Source of the DNA: JAOAIV01 sp038849555
GTDB taxonomy: Archaea; Thermoproteota; Bathyarchaeia; Bathyarchaeales; Bathycorpusculaceae
Direction of reading: 5' to 3'
NCBI GenBank assembly: GCA_038849555.1
Contig: JAWCMT010000016.1
Coordinates: forward strand, 1-32,845
Length of the DNA: 32,845 nucleotides
Both the position numbers and the translations under genes were made by a program. The notes beneath the pieces were generated by a model. It was not told the origin of the DNA, ran no database searches, and was given only the letters and a program-made list of their open reading frames with translations. Positions 7,586 to 15,425 of the stretch are shown here, piece by piece (position 1 is the first letter of the stretch; every line of letters begins with the position of its first letter).

Positions 7586-8863
7586 CTACAAAATTTGAAT
7601 GGTCACACCCAAAGAGCTGTAAACATTTTTCTCAATGGCGCGTTTAAGACTGTCGATTTTTTCCAGCGTTTCCTTGTAAGCGCGTTCTTTGATGGCTTCA
7701 TGAGCTTCAACACTTAATTTTCGGGCTTTAAGCTGTTTAGCCTGCTCCTGATATTCAGCGAGAGCCGCGCGTATCTCCGCCATTTTTGCCGAATTCAAAA
7801 TTTGCTGCTGCTGCGCCGCCAATATGACACAGCGCTGCTGCAAAGCCCGCAAAGAATCATGCATTATTTCATTTATGGACTGCTCTGCCTTTTTAGCCTT
7901 GTCTGATTTCAGTTTAAGTTTACCTTCGCTTATTAATCGCGACAGTTTCTGCAGAATCTGCCTCAGCAAGGGATAGCCTGCCGCCTCGGTTGCCAGCGCC
8001 TCAAAAGGCTTTTCCAAATAATGAGCAAGCGCGTTCTGCTCCTCAAGCGTTAACCCGGCGCCTCCTCCTTGCGTGGCCATGGCTTGCACTTTCTTGAAAG
8101 GCTTCTGTAGATGGCGCAATGCGCGGTGTATTTCATTATTTAAAGCGTCTATCTCCGTTTCAATGAGAAAAAGCTGGTCTATTGGGCCTTTGCTTTTTAA
8201 ATCAGCAATCTTTTGCTCCAGTTCAGCAAGCTCTTTTTCTAGCGGTAAGCGCTCGTTCACTATGCTTGCGCGTTCCGCCTCAATCTCCACGGATTGTCTT
8301 TCAAGATTACGCAATTCATCAATTAGCTGCAAAGTTTCCTCCAAAGTTTTAGTTTTAACATACTCTTTTGACAGAAAATCGTTTAAAGCGGTTAGTGTGA
8401 GTTTTGCTTTTTCATAAACCGTCAAGAACTTCCGCCGATCCATAATAAAGAAGGGCGAGAGCCGCGGAAACCAATTTCTAATGTCGATGTCAGTTACAAG
8501 AAACACTTTCTGTGTCTCTTGAGCAAACCTGCTCAAGCTCTCATACGAAACATTATCGGGCACGTTAACCTTCTTAAGTCTATCCAAAAACAGACGCGCC
8601 AGCTTGTTTAATGCTCTAGCGCGGTTGTAAACGCGCATATTTCTTCGCTCAATCTCCTTCATGCTACTGTCAAAAAGCAATTTGCTTGCGTCCGCAACGC
8701 TTTGGATAGCCTCGCGCATGTCGTCTCGCAGTCTCTGCGCTTGCGCATGCACTGGAGTGAGAATAGGACGAGTTTGGTCTTCAAGCCAACTTTTGATTTC
8801 ATCGGAAGAAAACTTTGTCTCAGGCAATCTTTTCACTCCGAGAATATTATTGGTTAGGGGCAT
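7586..8863 (-). CDS. Coiled-coil protein of unknown function, paired with phosphatase
   Basis: The 425-residue product is almost wholly helical and charged. A long heptad-like region spans about residues 155-245 (LIDELRNLERQSVEIEAER, then LEKELAELEQKIADLKSKG). A second lies at about residues 310-415. Between them is a Gly-rich break (ATQGGGAGLT). Residues 115-145 contain a more globular stretch with DIDIRNWFPRLSPFF. No Walker motif, zinc hook, signal peptide or membrane segment is present, so it is not an SMC or Rad50 protein. An AT-rich TATA-like box lies about 20-27 bases before the ATG at 8863. It is cotranscribed with the downstream PPP phosphatase. I do not recognise the family. Confidence 0.75.
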   Translation of the reverse strand: MPLTNNILGVKRLPETKFSSDEIKSWLEDQTRPILTPVHAQAQRLRDDMREAIQSVADASKLLFDSSMKEIERRNMRVYNRARALNKLARLFLDRLKKVNVPDNVSYESLSRFAQETQKVFLVTDIDIRNWFPRLSPFFIMDRRKFLTVYEKAKLTLTALNDFLSKEYVKTKTLEETLQLIDELRNLERQSVEIEAERASIVNERLPLEKELAELEQKIADLKSKGPIDQLFLIETEIDALNNEIHRALRHLQKPFKKVQAMATQGGGAGLTLEEQNALAHYLEKPFEALATEAAGYPLLRQILQKLSRLISEGKLKLKSDKAKKAEQSINEIMHDSLRALQQRCVILAAQQQQILNSAKMAEIRAALAEYQEQAKQLKARKLSVEAHEAIKERAYKETLEKIDSLKRAIEKNVYSSLGVTIQIL

Positions 8864-8880
8864 TTATCAGTTTTTGGCAA

Positions 8881-8890
8881 AATTTAATAC
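8881..8890 (-). promoter_or_regulatory. TATA box for coiled-coil/phosphatase operon
   Basis: On the minus strand GTATTAAATT lies about 18-27 bases before the ATG at 8863, predicting a nearly leaderless mRNA. A second box for the divergent transporter gene lies at 8911-8919, so the two promoters are separate. Confidence 0.4.
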
Positions 8891-8910
8891 TCTTTTTTGA
8901 GTAGTTACGC

Positions 8911-8919
8911 TTAAATAAT
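8911..8919 (+). promoter_or_regulatory. TATA box for ECF S-component gene
   Basis: TTAAATAAT lies 28-36 bases before the ATG at 8947. Transcription would start about 5-10 bases before the start codon, leaving no room for a riboswitch in this leader. Confidence 0.45.
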
Positions 8920-8946
8920 AAGGATGTCAACTAAAGCTGACCCAAA

Positions 8947-9519
8947 ATGAACACCAAAACGTTAGCCACAACAATAATCTTCGCCGCCCTAACAGTCGCT
9001 CTGAACCCAAGCATCTCAGGAATCGGAATCCCCGCACCCTACGCGCCATTCCTCATATACGGCATATGGGAAATCCCTATTGTCACAGCCTTCATCCTCA
9101 TCAACCTCACAGCGGGAATAATGATTGCGCTTCTAAACGCCGCCGTCTTATTCGCGTTTTTCCCCGGCGCCCTTCCAACAGGCCCCTTCTACAACCTTAT
9201 CGCAATATTCTCAATGATGCTAGGACTCTACATAGCCAAAAAATTCATCAAACATGGTGCTGAGGGGCAACAGAAAATACTTAAAATCGCTACGGCATCC
9301 ACAATTCTCGGCATAATCCTAAGAGCGGCCTTTATGACGGCAGTGAACTATATCACGTTGCGGCAACCTTACCCGTTTGGTTTGGAATTAAAAGAAATGG
9401 AGGTGCTTGCTTTCCTGCCGGCAGGAGCACTCTTCAACGGCACAGTAGCGCTATACACTGTTCCAATAGGAGAATTCATAGCAAACATTGTCAAATCTCG
9501 ACTGAAACTGGAAAACTGA
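8947..9519 (+). CDS. ECF transporter S component, possibly riboflavin-type (RibU-like)
   Basis: The 190-residue membrane protein has about six hydrophobic segments, near residues 5-25, 35-55, 57-75, 80-100, 115-135 and 155-180. The pattern NLIAIFSMMLGLYIAKKFI, then RAAFMTAVNYITL and a late LPAGALFNGTVALYTVP loop resembles the substrate-binding S subunits of energy-coupling-factor vitamin transporters, most like RibU. S subunits bind the vitamin and need a shared ECF-A/T module, which is not in the window. The family is likely; the riboflavin assignment is tentative because no flavin riboswitch or biosynthesis gene is adjacent. It is convergent with mch, with only 24 bases between stops. Confidence 0.65.
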   Translation: MNTKTLATTIIFAALTVALNPSISGIGIPAPYAPFLIYGIWEIPIVTAFILINLTAGIMIALLNAAVLFAFFPGALPTGPFYNLIAIFSMMLGLYIAKKFIKHGAEGQQKILKIATASTILGIILRAAFMTAVNYITLRQPYPFGLELKEMEVLAFLPAGALFNGTVALYTVPIGEFIANIVKSRLKLEN

Positions 9520-9527
9520 AACCAACT

Positions 9528-9543
9528 TTTTTCTCTTAAAAAA
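9528..9543. terminator. Bidirectional T-tract terminator between convergent genes
   Basis: TTTTTT and AAAAAA runs flank CTCTT in the 24-base gap between the S-component gene and mch. Each strand therefore reads an oligo-T run just after its stop codon, the usual archaeal intrinsic termination signal. No GC-rich stem is present. Confidence 0.45.
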
Positions 9544-10509
9544 TTAGAAACCTAAAGACTGCAACAGCACTGCAGGATTGGTCTTCCCCGCTTTGAAAGC
9601 CCTGCCCGTTTTTGCATTATTCACAATCAGCATTGCTGGCGCGAAGAGGTTATGGTCTATTTTGTAAAAGTCTCGGTCTGCTTCGCGGAAAATCTGCAGA
9701 AAAGGCTTGCCGTAATCCTTTGAGTTTGCAGAAGGCGCTTGCTCAACAATCCGTTTTAGCGTAGCCTCATCATCATACTCGACGGTGCAGTACACTGTGC
9801 CGCCATATAGTATGGCGTCGTTAGTCCGCGCCATCGCCACCTCGAAATCTGGACAAAGCGGCGGAATAGGCGCGTAACCGCAAGCGTAACGAATCGTTTT
9901 CGGGTTTAAACCAAGAGTTCTAAGCTTGTGAATGCCGACTTCAACTATTCTCCCCGTGACTTGAACTAAGCCGGCGAGACTGGCAGTAGGCGCCACAACC
10001 ACAATCAAATTTTCCGGCTTAATGTTGCATGCTCCAGCAGCCTTCTCAATAAGCATATCAGACGGCAAAACATTGCTCTCAAGCGTTAACACCGCCTTAT
10101 CACAAGAATCCCTGTAGGCTATTTCCTCGTAAATCTCCTTCGGCTTCAGCGCCAAAGCCCGCGCCGGCCCTGAACCTATGGCTATGGAGCCGTCGGCTTC
10201 TTTTATGCGCCATCCTGCAAACTGTGAACCCAAGGCGGCGATGGCAGGCCTATCGGTGCAAACAGTTATAGACGGAAGCGCAACATCACCGTAACTTTTG
10301 AAGTCAACGTGTGCTTTTCCGCAGCCGCCCATGCATAGCTCGGTGAGAATCAGTCCTGCTTGAAAACCGCCAGACGCGCGCACGCCAGCGTCTATTATGG
10401 TGGCGCCTGCAGTTGATTTTGAAACGTTTACGCCATAAAAATCCTTATTGCTTAACAGTTGCGCGGCTAGTTGCCATGCCATGCGGTTTACGCTTACAGC
10501 GCCCTCCAT
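9544..10509 (-). CDS. mch: Methenyltetrahydromethanopterin cyclohydrolase
   Basis: The 321-residue protein, the usual length for Mch, shows the family's conserved stretches. These are VNRMAWQLAAQLL at the N-terminus, GATIIDAGVRASGGFQAG, LCMGGCGKAH, GSGPARAL and the late ACGYAPIPPLCPDF. Mch interconverts 5-formyl-H4MPT and methenyl-H4MPT in the cytoplasm, two steps after formylmethanofuran formation. It is the last gene of the fmd operon, 12 bases after fmdC, with the ATG at 10509. The intervening formyltransferase gene (ftr) is not in the window. Its presence shows a tetrahydromethanopterin-type C1 carrier, used in either the reductive or the oxidative direction. Confidence 0.96.
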   Translation of the reverse strand: MEGAVSVNRMAWQLAAQLLSNKDFYGVNVSKSTAGATIIDAGVRASGGFQAGLILTELCMGGCGKAHVDFKSYGDVALPSITVCTDRPAIAALGSQFAGWRIKEADGSIAIGSGPARALALKPKEIYEEIAYRDSCDKAVLTLESNVLPSDMLIEKAAGACNIKPENLIVVVAPTASLAGLVQVTGRIVEVGIHKLRTLGLNPKTIRYACGYAPIPPLCPDFEVAMARTNDAILYGGTVYCTVEYDDEATLKRIVEQAPSANSKDYGKPFLQIFREADRDFYKIDHNLFAPAMLIVNNAKTGRAFKAGKTNPAVLLQSLGF

Positions 10510-10521
10510 AGGCTCAGGCCT

Positions 10522-11334
10522 CTAAAGGAAACGTTCATAGCGGCTTAAATGGGGATTAGCCGCTTTGGAAACGAAAAGTTTGCCTCTGCCGTCTTCGGCG
10601 AGGTCTCCGAGAAACACGTAGAATGGCCCATTAGCAGATTCAGCATCATCCACCTTCACTTTCGGCTTGATACTATCAATAGTGAAGGTAGGCATGACTT
10701 CTTCAAGGAAACCGCCAACCACAATTTTGCCGCCGGTCATACATGCACCGACGCGTGTGCCGCATTCTTTTTGAACGTAAATTGTGCCATCAACCATGCG
10801 GAATCCCAAGAATTGCTTGGCGCTGCCACGGATTTTGATTACGCCACCACGCATGTAAACTCCCGAGTCACTGCCCACGTTGCCATCCACGATTATTGTG
10901 CCGCCACGCATGCCTGCACTGCTGCCGCGGTACGGTGAGGCTAAGTAGTCTCCAGCATTCCCGTGAATCTCAATAACGCCTCCTTTCATTTCTGACCCCG
11001 CCCAGCCGCCTGCGTCGCCGTTAACCGTGATTTTGCCGCCAACCATTTTTTCGCCCAAGTGCATGCCGATGACGCCGTTGATGACGATTTCGCCGCTTTT
11101 CATGGCTTTGCCTACAAACCGCACTTCGCTTGCATCACCATTAATAACTATGTCAGGCGTCTCCGCTTTGTCTTCTTCTATCTTGAATAGGTCACCCAGT
11201 GTTCTCTGCTTGTTTCCTTCCCAAACTTGCAGTTTAGCAATTTCAGCCAGCGACTTGCCTTTGAATACGTCAGGGCTGATGCATTCTGCTATAACGGGAA
11301 ACTGGAATTTTTTGAGAGGAGATAAAACTATCAT
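10522..11334 (-). CDS. fmdC: Formylmethanofuran dehydrogenase subunit C
   Basis: The 270-residue subunit consists largely of a right-handed parallel beta-helix. From about residue 85 to 200 it repeats GxxGxxMxGGxIxxxG units: GWAGSEMKGG, GSSAGMRGG, SGVYMRGG, LGFRMVDG and RVGACMTGG. This repeat family is shared with the C-terminal domain of the large subunit of glutamate synthase. In the characterised complex FmdC packs against FmdA and FmdB and has a structural role around the formate tunnel. It begins three bases after fmdA ends and is followed by mch. Length and repeat number match methanogen subunits, with no sign of truncation. Confidence 0.95.
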   Translation of the reverse strand: MIVLSPLKKFQFPVIAECISPDVFKGKSLAEIAKLQVWEGNKQRTLGDLFKIEEDKAETPDIVINGDASEVRFVGKAMKSGEIVINGVIGMHLGEKMVGGKITVNGDAGGWAGSEMKGGVIEIHGNAGDYLASPYRGSSAGMRGGTIIVDGNVGSDSGVYMRGGVIKIRGSAKQFLGFRMVDGTIYVQKECGTRVGACMTGGKIVVGGFLEEVMPTFTIDSIKPKVKVDDAESANGPFYVFLGDLAEDGRGKLFVSKAANPHLSRYERFL

Positions 11335-11337
11335 TTT

Positions 11338-13032
11338 TTAGACATCCGCCTTTATTGTTAATGGACACGAAACCTTAACGTAATGGTCGAACACTGGATA
11401 ATTGTCATACTCAACAGTCCAGTACTCTTTGAAGCGGCGTTTCATTTCCTCATCCACTTTAACCTGCTCCGCAGTTTTCACGTCAAGCCATATCGTCCTG
11501 CCATCCACATGCTGCATTATCTCGCCATCCTTAACCACAATCTCGCCGTCTTTAATGGTATATGCGGCGTTACCGAAAGCACGGCGCACCGCCTTATACT
11601 TCTTTGCGATGTCGATTTTCTCTGGGTTAATGTCGTAGATAGCTATGTCTGCGTCGGCACCAACACCCAAGTGACCCTTATCCTTCAGGCCCAAGGCCTT
11701 TGCTTGGCCAGCACGCGTTACGATTGCAATGTCGTAAAGGGTAAACTCGCGCTTTATTGAAGGCAGCAAACTAAGCTTCTGGGCTTTCTTGTGGCACTTC
11801 TTTAACGTTGCCATCCTCGCCTTCTTACTTATCAACCACGCGATTATTTTCGGGTAAGCAAAGAAGGGCCCACCATTCGGGTGATCAGTTGTCAGGAACA
11901 TTTTCCATGGGTCCTTAACCAACAGCGCCAGCTCCAAGGCTATGGACCACTGCGTCGCATTCACTGCATTATTTCGCTTGTAGTGGAAGGGGATTATGCC
12001 GCCGCTTGTTTCCGTTTCCACATCGCTGTTAACCCATTTGTGACCGCTTAACTCGTAAAGAGTAAACTCGAACGGGCCGTCAGCAGTCATTGTTGTCGTA
12101 TCAGTGAATATTACTTGGCCCATGTCAAAAGTCAAGTGATTATGTGCATTAATGTACTTGGCTATTTCCTCAGCGCCTGAACGCATAGTGCCCCAATCGT
12201 TGCCTGCGAAACTGCTGAATTGCAGATGTGTGATGTGCGCCACGGGCTTGTCACCTGTAGCTACACTCTCTAATGCGCGCATGGTATCCAGCGTCGTCGC
12301 GTAATTGCCAGGTAAGCCTAAATTGTTAGTGTGAAGATGAATGGTATGCGGCAGATTCAGCATCTTATTAACTTTGGCCAAGCCGCACATGATATCACGC
12401 GGCGTAATGCCGAAATGAGGAACTGGATCATCTATTGTGCGCACGTTTCTGCCGAAACCCCATGACTCTAAGCCGCCTGGGTTAACGATTTTTATGGCGT
12501 AACCCTTGGTCGTGGCAATCATCCACGCCACGTATCGCGCGCACTCGGTCAAATCGCCTTTCCGCAGGTATTCAAGCACGAACCACCAGTCGCCGAGAAG
12601 TGGATAAGTGGCTTTATCCAGCATTGGCGTATCATTCAGTTCCTCATGCGTGTGTTTAGCTTCTAACGGCGGCATTGACGGGTTCATTATCATCGTATAA
12701 CCCATTTTCGAGTAACGATAACCCGTCACGAAGGTAGAGGGCACGGAGTAGCCAACGCCTGAACGGGTTATCGTCGTTTTACGCACAACATCCTTAACGT
12801 GATCTTCTGGCCGCATAAGCCTACCAGTGTTGACTTCCGCGCCGGCAATGTGCGTGTGAATGTCCACGCCGCCGGGCATAACCGTTAAGCCAGAGGCATC
12901 AATTATCTTGGCCTTCCGCTCGTTTACTGATTCAACTATCTTGCCGTTTTTGACGGCTATGTCCATTTTGTCGCCGTTAATTCCATTTATGGGGTCGAAG
13001 ACAAAACCATTTTTGATCAACAGCTCAGTCAT
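11338..13032 (-). CDS. fmdA: Formylmethanofuran dehydrogenase subunit A (amidohydrolase subunit)
   Basis: The 564-residue protein is an amidohydrolase/dihydroorotase-fold enzyme that condenses formate with methanofuran. Expected binuclear metal ligands are visible: HTH at residues 59-61, the lysine of AIKIVNPGG (K181, the carbamylated position), IHLHTNNLG (His 232 and 234), HITH (His 266 and 269) and the catalytic Asp of TTDHPNGG (D383). Sequence around GGLESWGFG and the C-terminal VEYDNYPVFDHY also fit the family. The start ATG at 13032 is preceded by GGAGG about 10 bases upstream, inside the end of fmdB, so translation is coupled. Whether the holoenzyme uses W or Mo is set by FmdB and cannot be told from this subunit. 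Confidence 0.97.
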   Translation of the reverse strand: MTELLIKNGFVFDPINGINGDKMDIAVKNGKIVESVNERKAKIIDASGLTVMPGGVDIHTHIAGAEVNTGRLMRPEDHVKDVVRKTTITRSGVGYSVPSTFVTGYRYSKMGYTMIMNPSMPPLEAKHTHEELNDTPMLDKATYPLLGDWWFVLEYLRKGDLTECARYVAWMIATTKGYAIKIVNPGGLESWGFGRNVRTIDDPVPHFGITPRDIMCGLAKVNKMLNLPHTIHLHTNNLGLPGNYATTLDTMRALESVATGDKPVAHITHLQFSSFAGNDWGTMRSGAEEIAKYINAHNHLTFDMGQVIFTDTTTMTADGPFEFTLYELSGHKWVNSDVETETSGGIIPFHYKRNNAVNATQWSIALELALLVKDPWKMFLTTDHPNGGPFFAYPKIIAWLISKKARMATLKKCHKKAQKLSLLPSIKREFTLYDIAIVTRAGQAKALGLKDKGHLGVGADADIAIYDINPEKIDIAKKYKAVRRAFGNAAYTIKDGEIVVKDGEIMQHVDGRTIWLDVKTAEQVKVDEEMKRRFKEYWTVEYDNYPVFDHYVKVSCPLTIKADV

Positions 13033-13034
13033 AA

Positions 13035-14507
13035 CTATGCAGCCTCCGCCTTATGCATTTTCTTAGCTTTAATAGCACGCACTTCTTCAAGGATGCGCTT
13101 CAATATTTCCTCATCAGAAAGCAGACCCTTTGGTGGCTTTACTACTTTTTTAAGCGGCAAGGGCACGTGGTCCATGCGGTAAGCAGTGCCTTCGGATTCT
13201 ATGCCTACGAAAGCCGAGGGAATCACCACGTCGCCGAGCATGGCAGTGGCGTTCATGTGGGGGTCAATTACTATAAGGGGCGTTTTAGCCATGTGCTCCA
13301 CCGCGCGCCTTGGGAAAGTAGCGCCAGGATCCGCGGCTATAACTAACGCCGCGTCGGATTCTCCACGTAATAGGATATCCATGCAAGTGGTTTCTCCCGG
13401 GTTATATCGCGGGTAGCCTAGCGAGAAGTCTACGCCGTATGGATAGCCGCTTTGCCAAGTGAATACGACGTTGGCGCCTGTAACGTTGAAGTGGCCTCTC
13501 ATGGGCATGATAACGAATTTTGTGCGTTTGTTCAAGTCGCGTATTAAGGATATGGCAACCTCGATGTTTCGGAATTTGCCTGCAGTCTGCGTCAGACCCA
13601 TGCCGAAGAAGATTACGCCAAAGTTGCAGTTCACCATAGCATCAGCCACTTCCTCCAAGTATTCCACGGGGACACCGCCAACCTTGTCGACGTCGAGTTC
13701 TTGGTCGCGGATTAGCGCCCTTATTGCCTGCATTACCTCGTAATCCTTGTTGGGTTCGACTTGAATGAAGTAATCAGCCATTTCAGCAGTCATCGATTTC
13801 CTAACGTCAATAACTATTAGTTTACGACCTTCTTTCATCAGCGTCTGCGGCGGCGCATTAACAAGCTCATGCTGAAGCATAGGCTGGGCTTTAGGCCGCT
13901 TCACTACGCCTCTTCTCACGGCACTTTCAATTTTCTTCTTGCCCGCCGTTGCCTTGACCTTTTGTATATAGCCCTTCCAATCGCTTTTCTCAAATCGCCC
14001 TTCTGTGAAGGTAGTGTACCTCTCAAGATGCCGCGGATGAGCGCTCCACGGGTCACATCCCCAGTAAATGATCAAATCTGCACGGTGGCGAATCTGACCA
14101 AGAGTGCACGTGGGGATACCAACTTCTTGGACACTTAATATTGAAGGACCGTGGCAGACGACTGCAGTGTTATCTAAAACACCGCCGATTTCCTCGGCTA
14201 ATTCCACGCCTACGCGCTGCGCTTCGCAGCTTGTGGAGCTCCAGCCATACAAGATGGGGTAGTTCGCGTTGGCAAGAATTTCCGCCGCTTTATGCACAGC
14301 TTCATCTAAGGAGACAGGGACGAGTTTGCCGTTCTTGCGAATCATCGGTGTTTTAATTCGATGCTCGCCTTTATAGCCTAAGAACTTGGATTCGCAGAGG
14401 GCGCATCCATTTTTAACCTTTACAACCTCGTTATTCTCAATTGTCAATTCAATATCGTCGCATAAACTTCCACAAATGGGGCAAGTTACAGATTTAACCA
14501 CAGTCAT
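13035..14507 (-). CDS. fmdB: Formylmethanofuran dehydrogenase subunit B (Mo/W-bis-MGD subunit)
   Basis: From the ATG at 14507 the protein is 490 residues. An N-terminal [4Fe-4S] motif is visible (Cys 9, 12, 16 and 35). The VVCHGPS motif places Cys118-His119 at the numbering of the Mo/W-coordinating Cys and adjacent His in Methanothermobacter FwdB; it is Cys, not selenocysteine. WGCDPWSAHPRH (149-160) and VDVRK follow. The subunit reduces CO2 to formate with bis-MGD and passes it to FmdA. Residues about 170-226 hold a Lys/Arg-rich segment not expected from methanogen FwdB (about 430 residues). The frame is open upstream, but GTGAG lies just before this ATG and fmdD ends at 14512, so the shorter start is chosen. 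Confidence 0.95.
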   Translation of the reverse strand: MTVVKSVTCPICGSLCDDIELTIENNEVVKVKNGCALCESKFLGYKGEHRIKTPMIRKNGKLVPVSLDEAVHKAAEILANANYPILYGWSSTSCEAQRVGVELAEEIGGVLDNTAVVCHGPSILSVQEVGIPTCTLGQIRHRADLIIYWGCDPWSAHPRHLERYTTFTEGRFEKSDWKGYIQKVKATAGKKKIESAVRRGVVKRPKAQPMLQHELVNAPPQTLMKEGRKLIVIDVRKSMTAEMADYFIQVEPNKDYEVMQAIRALIRDQELDVDKVGGVPVEYLEEVADAMVNCNFGVIFFGMGLTQTAGKFRNIEVAISLIRDLNKRTKFVIMPMRGHFNVTGANVVFTWQSGYPYGVDFSLGYPRYNPGETTCMDILLRGESDAALVIAADPGATFPRRAVEHMAKTPLIVIDPHMNATAMLGDVVIPSAFVGIESEGTAYRMDHVPLPLKKVVKPPKGLLSDEEILKRILEEVRAIKAKKMHKAEAA

Positions 14508-14511
14508 TTTC

Positions 14512-14913
14512 TCACTTTCCATACAGGTTTTTAAGAAGTTCCTCCATGCTGAGGATAGGCTTATCAGGAGCAGGTTCCACTTCCGCAGGCGTGCCCTTAA
14601 AAGATGGCATGCCAATGCTTGTTGTTGAATCATCAACTATGGCGTTTGCCCACGGACCATAAGGAATGTAAATCATACCGGGCATTGAGCCACGCGGATG
14701 CTTCACCGCCTTAAGAACCACTGAGCCGTGCGGAGTTGTAACCAGCACGTTAGTGTTGCTCCTGATGCCAAGTTTCTTCATGTCCTCTTCATCCATGTAA
14801 ACAGTTGAACAAGCCTCAAAATATTCTTGCGAGCTTTTACCCTGCTCTTTCCCTACGCCTTGCTCGATTGTTCTTCCCGTTAGCAAGGTCACGCGCAACT
14901 TTTGCTGCACCAT
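14512..14913 (-). CDS. fmdD: Formylmethanofuran dehydrogenase subunit D
   Basis: The 133-residue protein begins RVTLLTGRTIEQG, as FwdD subunits do. It contains the molydopterin-dinucleotide-binding-fold features DEEDMKKLGI, NTNVLVTTPHGSVVLKAV and the conserved GMIYIPYGPWAN loop. In formate-dehydrogenase-like enzymes this fold is the C-terminal domain of the catalytic subunit; here it is a separate subunit that closes over the bis-MGD bound by FmdB. A longer frame reaches 14976, but that ATG is upstream of the TATA-like box at 14944-14954, so ATG 14913 is chosen. Its stop overlaps the region carrying the fmdB ribosome-binding site. It is the first gene of the fmd operon. Confidence 0.92.
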   Translation of the reverse strand: MVQQKLRVTLLTGRTIEQGVGKEQGKSSQEYFEACSTVYMDEEDMKKLGIRSNTNVLVTTPHGSVVLKAVKHPRGSMPGMIYIPYGPWANAIVDDSTTSIGMPSFKGTPAEVEPAPDKPILSMEELLKNLYGK

Positions 14914-14943
14914 GAAACCGACCTTACCAATAGAATTCAAGTG

Positions 14944-14954
14944 CTTATATTTAA
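14944..14954 (-). promoter_or_regulatory. TATA box of the fmdDBAC-mch operon
   Basis: Read on the minus strand, TTAAATATAAG is a good archaeal TATA box. It lies about 31-41 bases before the fmdD ATG at 14913, giving a predicted leader of about 10 bases. The Rieske gene upstream ends at 15051, leaving 137 bases in which this is the best promoter candidate. Confidence 0.5.
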
Positions 14955-15050
14955 GATTAAGTTCAAAAATTTCCAAATTTTATCACCAAACAAAAGTGGT
15001 TCTTGATGTAAGAACCGAACAGTAAAGCGTCGCACCATTGCAGTTACTGC

Positions 15051-15374
15051 CTATAAGTCTTCCAGTAATTTCACGTGTATTTTTCCTTCTTGAATTTTGC
15101 ATTCGTAGGTCATCAGTTTTATTTGCTTTGCATTTTGGTATTCGCCTGTGCGGATGTCAAAGCTCCAGCCGTGACATGGGCAAGTGACAATGTACTCTTT
15201 CAATGTTCCATTAGCAAGCGAGCACCCCATATGTGGGCAGCGATTAGAAACGCCATACACTTGACCGTTCTGTCTTGCGAGCAAAATGTTTCTTCCGGCG
15301 ACGTTAACCATTTTCATTGAACCTTCTTTTAATTCGCCTTCGTTTATGGCAGGAACAAAATTGTCTTCGCCCAT
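15051..15374 (-). CDS. Rieske [2Fe-2S] ferredoxin-like protein
   Basis: The 107-residue protein is a stand-alone Rieske domain. CPHMGC (about 46-51) and CPCHGW (about 69-74) supply the two Cys and two His ligands, and SFDIRTGEY follows as in dioxygenase-type ferredoxins and NirD-like proteins. The two extra cysteines in the motifs could form a disulfide. There is no signal or membrane anchor, so it is a soluble electron carrier. The ATG at 15374 has TTGAGG about 6 bases upstream. It lies between peroxiredoxin and the fmd operon on the same strand. Whether it feeds electrons to either is not shown; a separate transcript is possible because a terminator-like hairpin precedes it. Confidence 0.92.
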   Translation of the reverse strand: MGEDNFVPAINEGELKEGSMKMVNVAGRNILLARQNGQVYGVSNRCPHMGCSLANGTLKEYIVTCPCHGWSFDIRTGEYQNAKQIKLMTYECKIQEGKIHVKLLEDL

Positions 15375-15393
15375 AATGCCTCAACCCATTATA

Positions 15394-15425
15394 GAAAAAA
15401 GAGAAAAGCCAACTATTTTGTTGGC
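15394..15425 (-). terminator. Hairpin plus T-tract after peroxiredoxin
   Basis: On the minus strand GCCAAC-AAAATA-GTTGGC forms a six-pair stem at 15408-15425 overlapping the prx stop codon, followed by CTTTTCTCTTTTTT. This looks like an intrinsic terminator separating the peroxiredoxin transcript from the Rieske gene. Confidence 0.6.

Noticed and set aside
13035..14507. Selenocysteine at the FmdB active site
   Set aside because: The codon at the metal-binding position encodes cysteine, with no in-frame TGA there.
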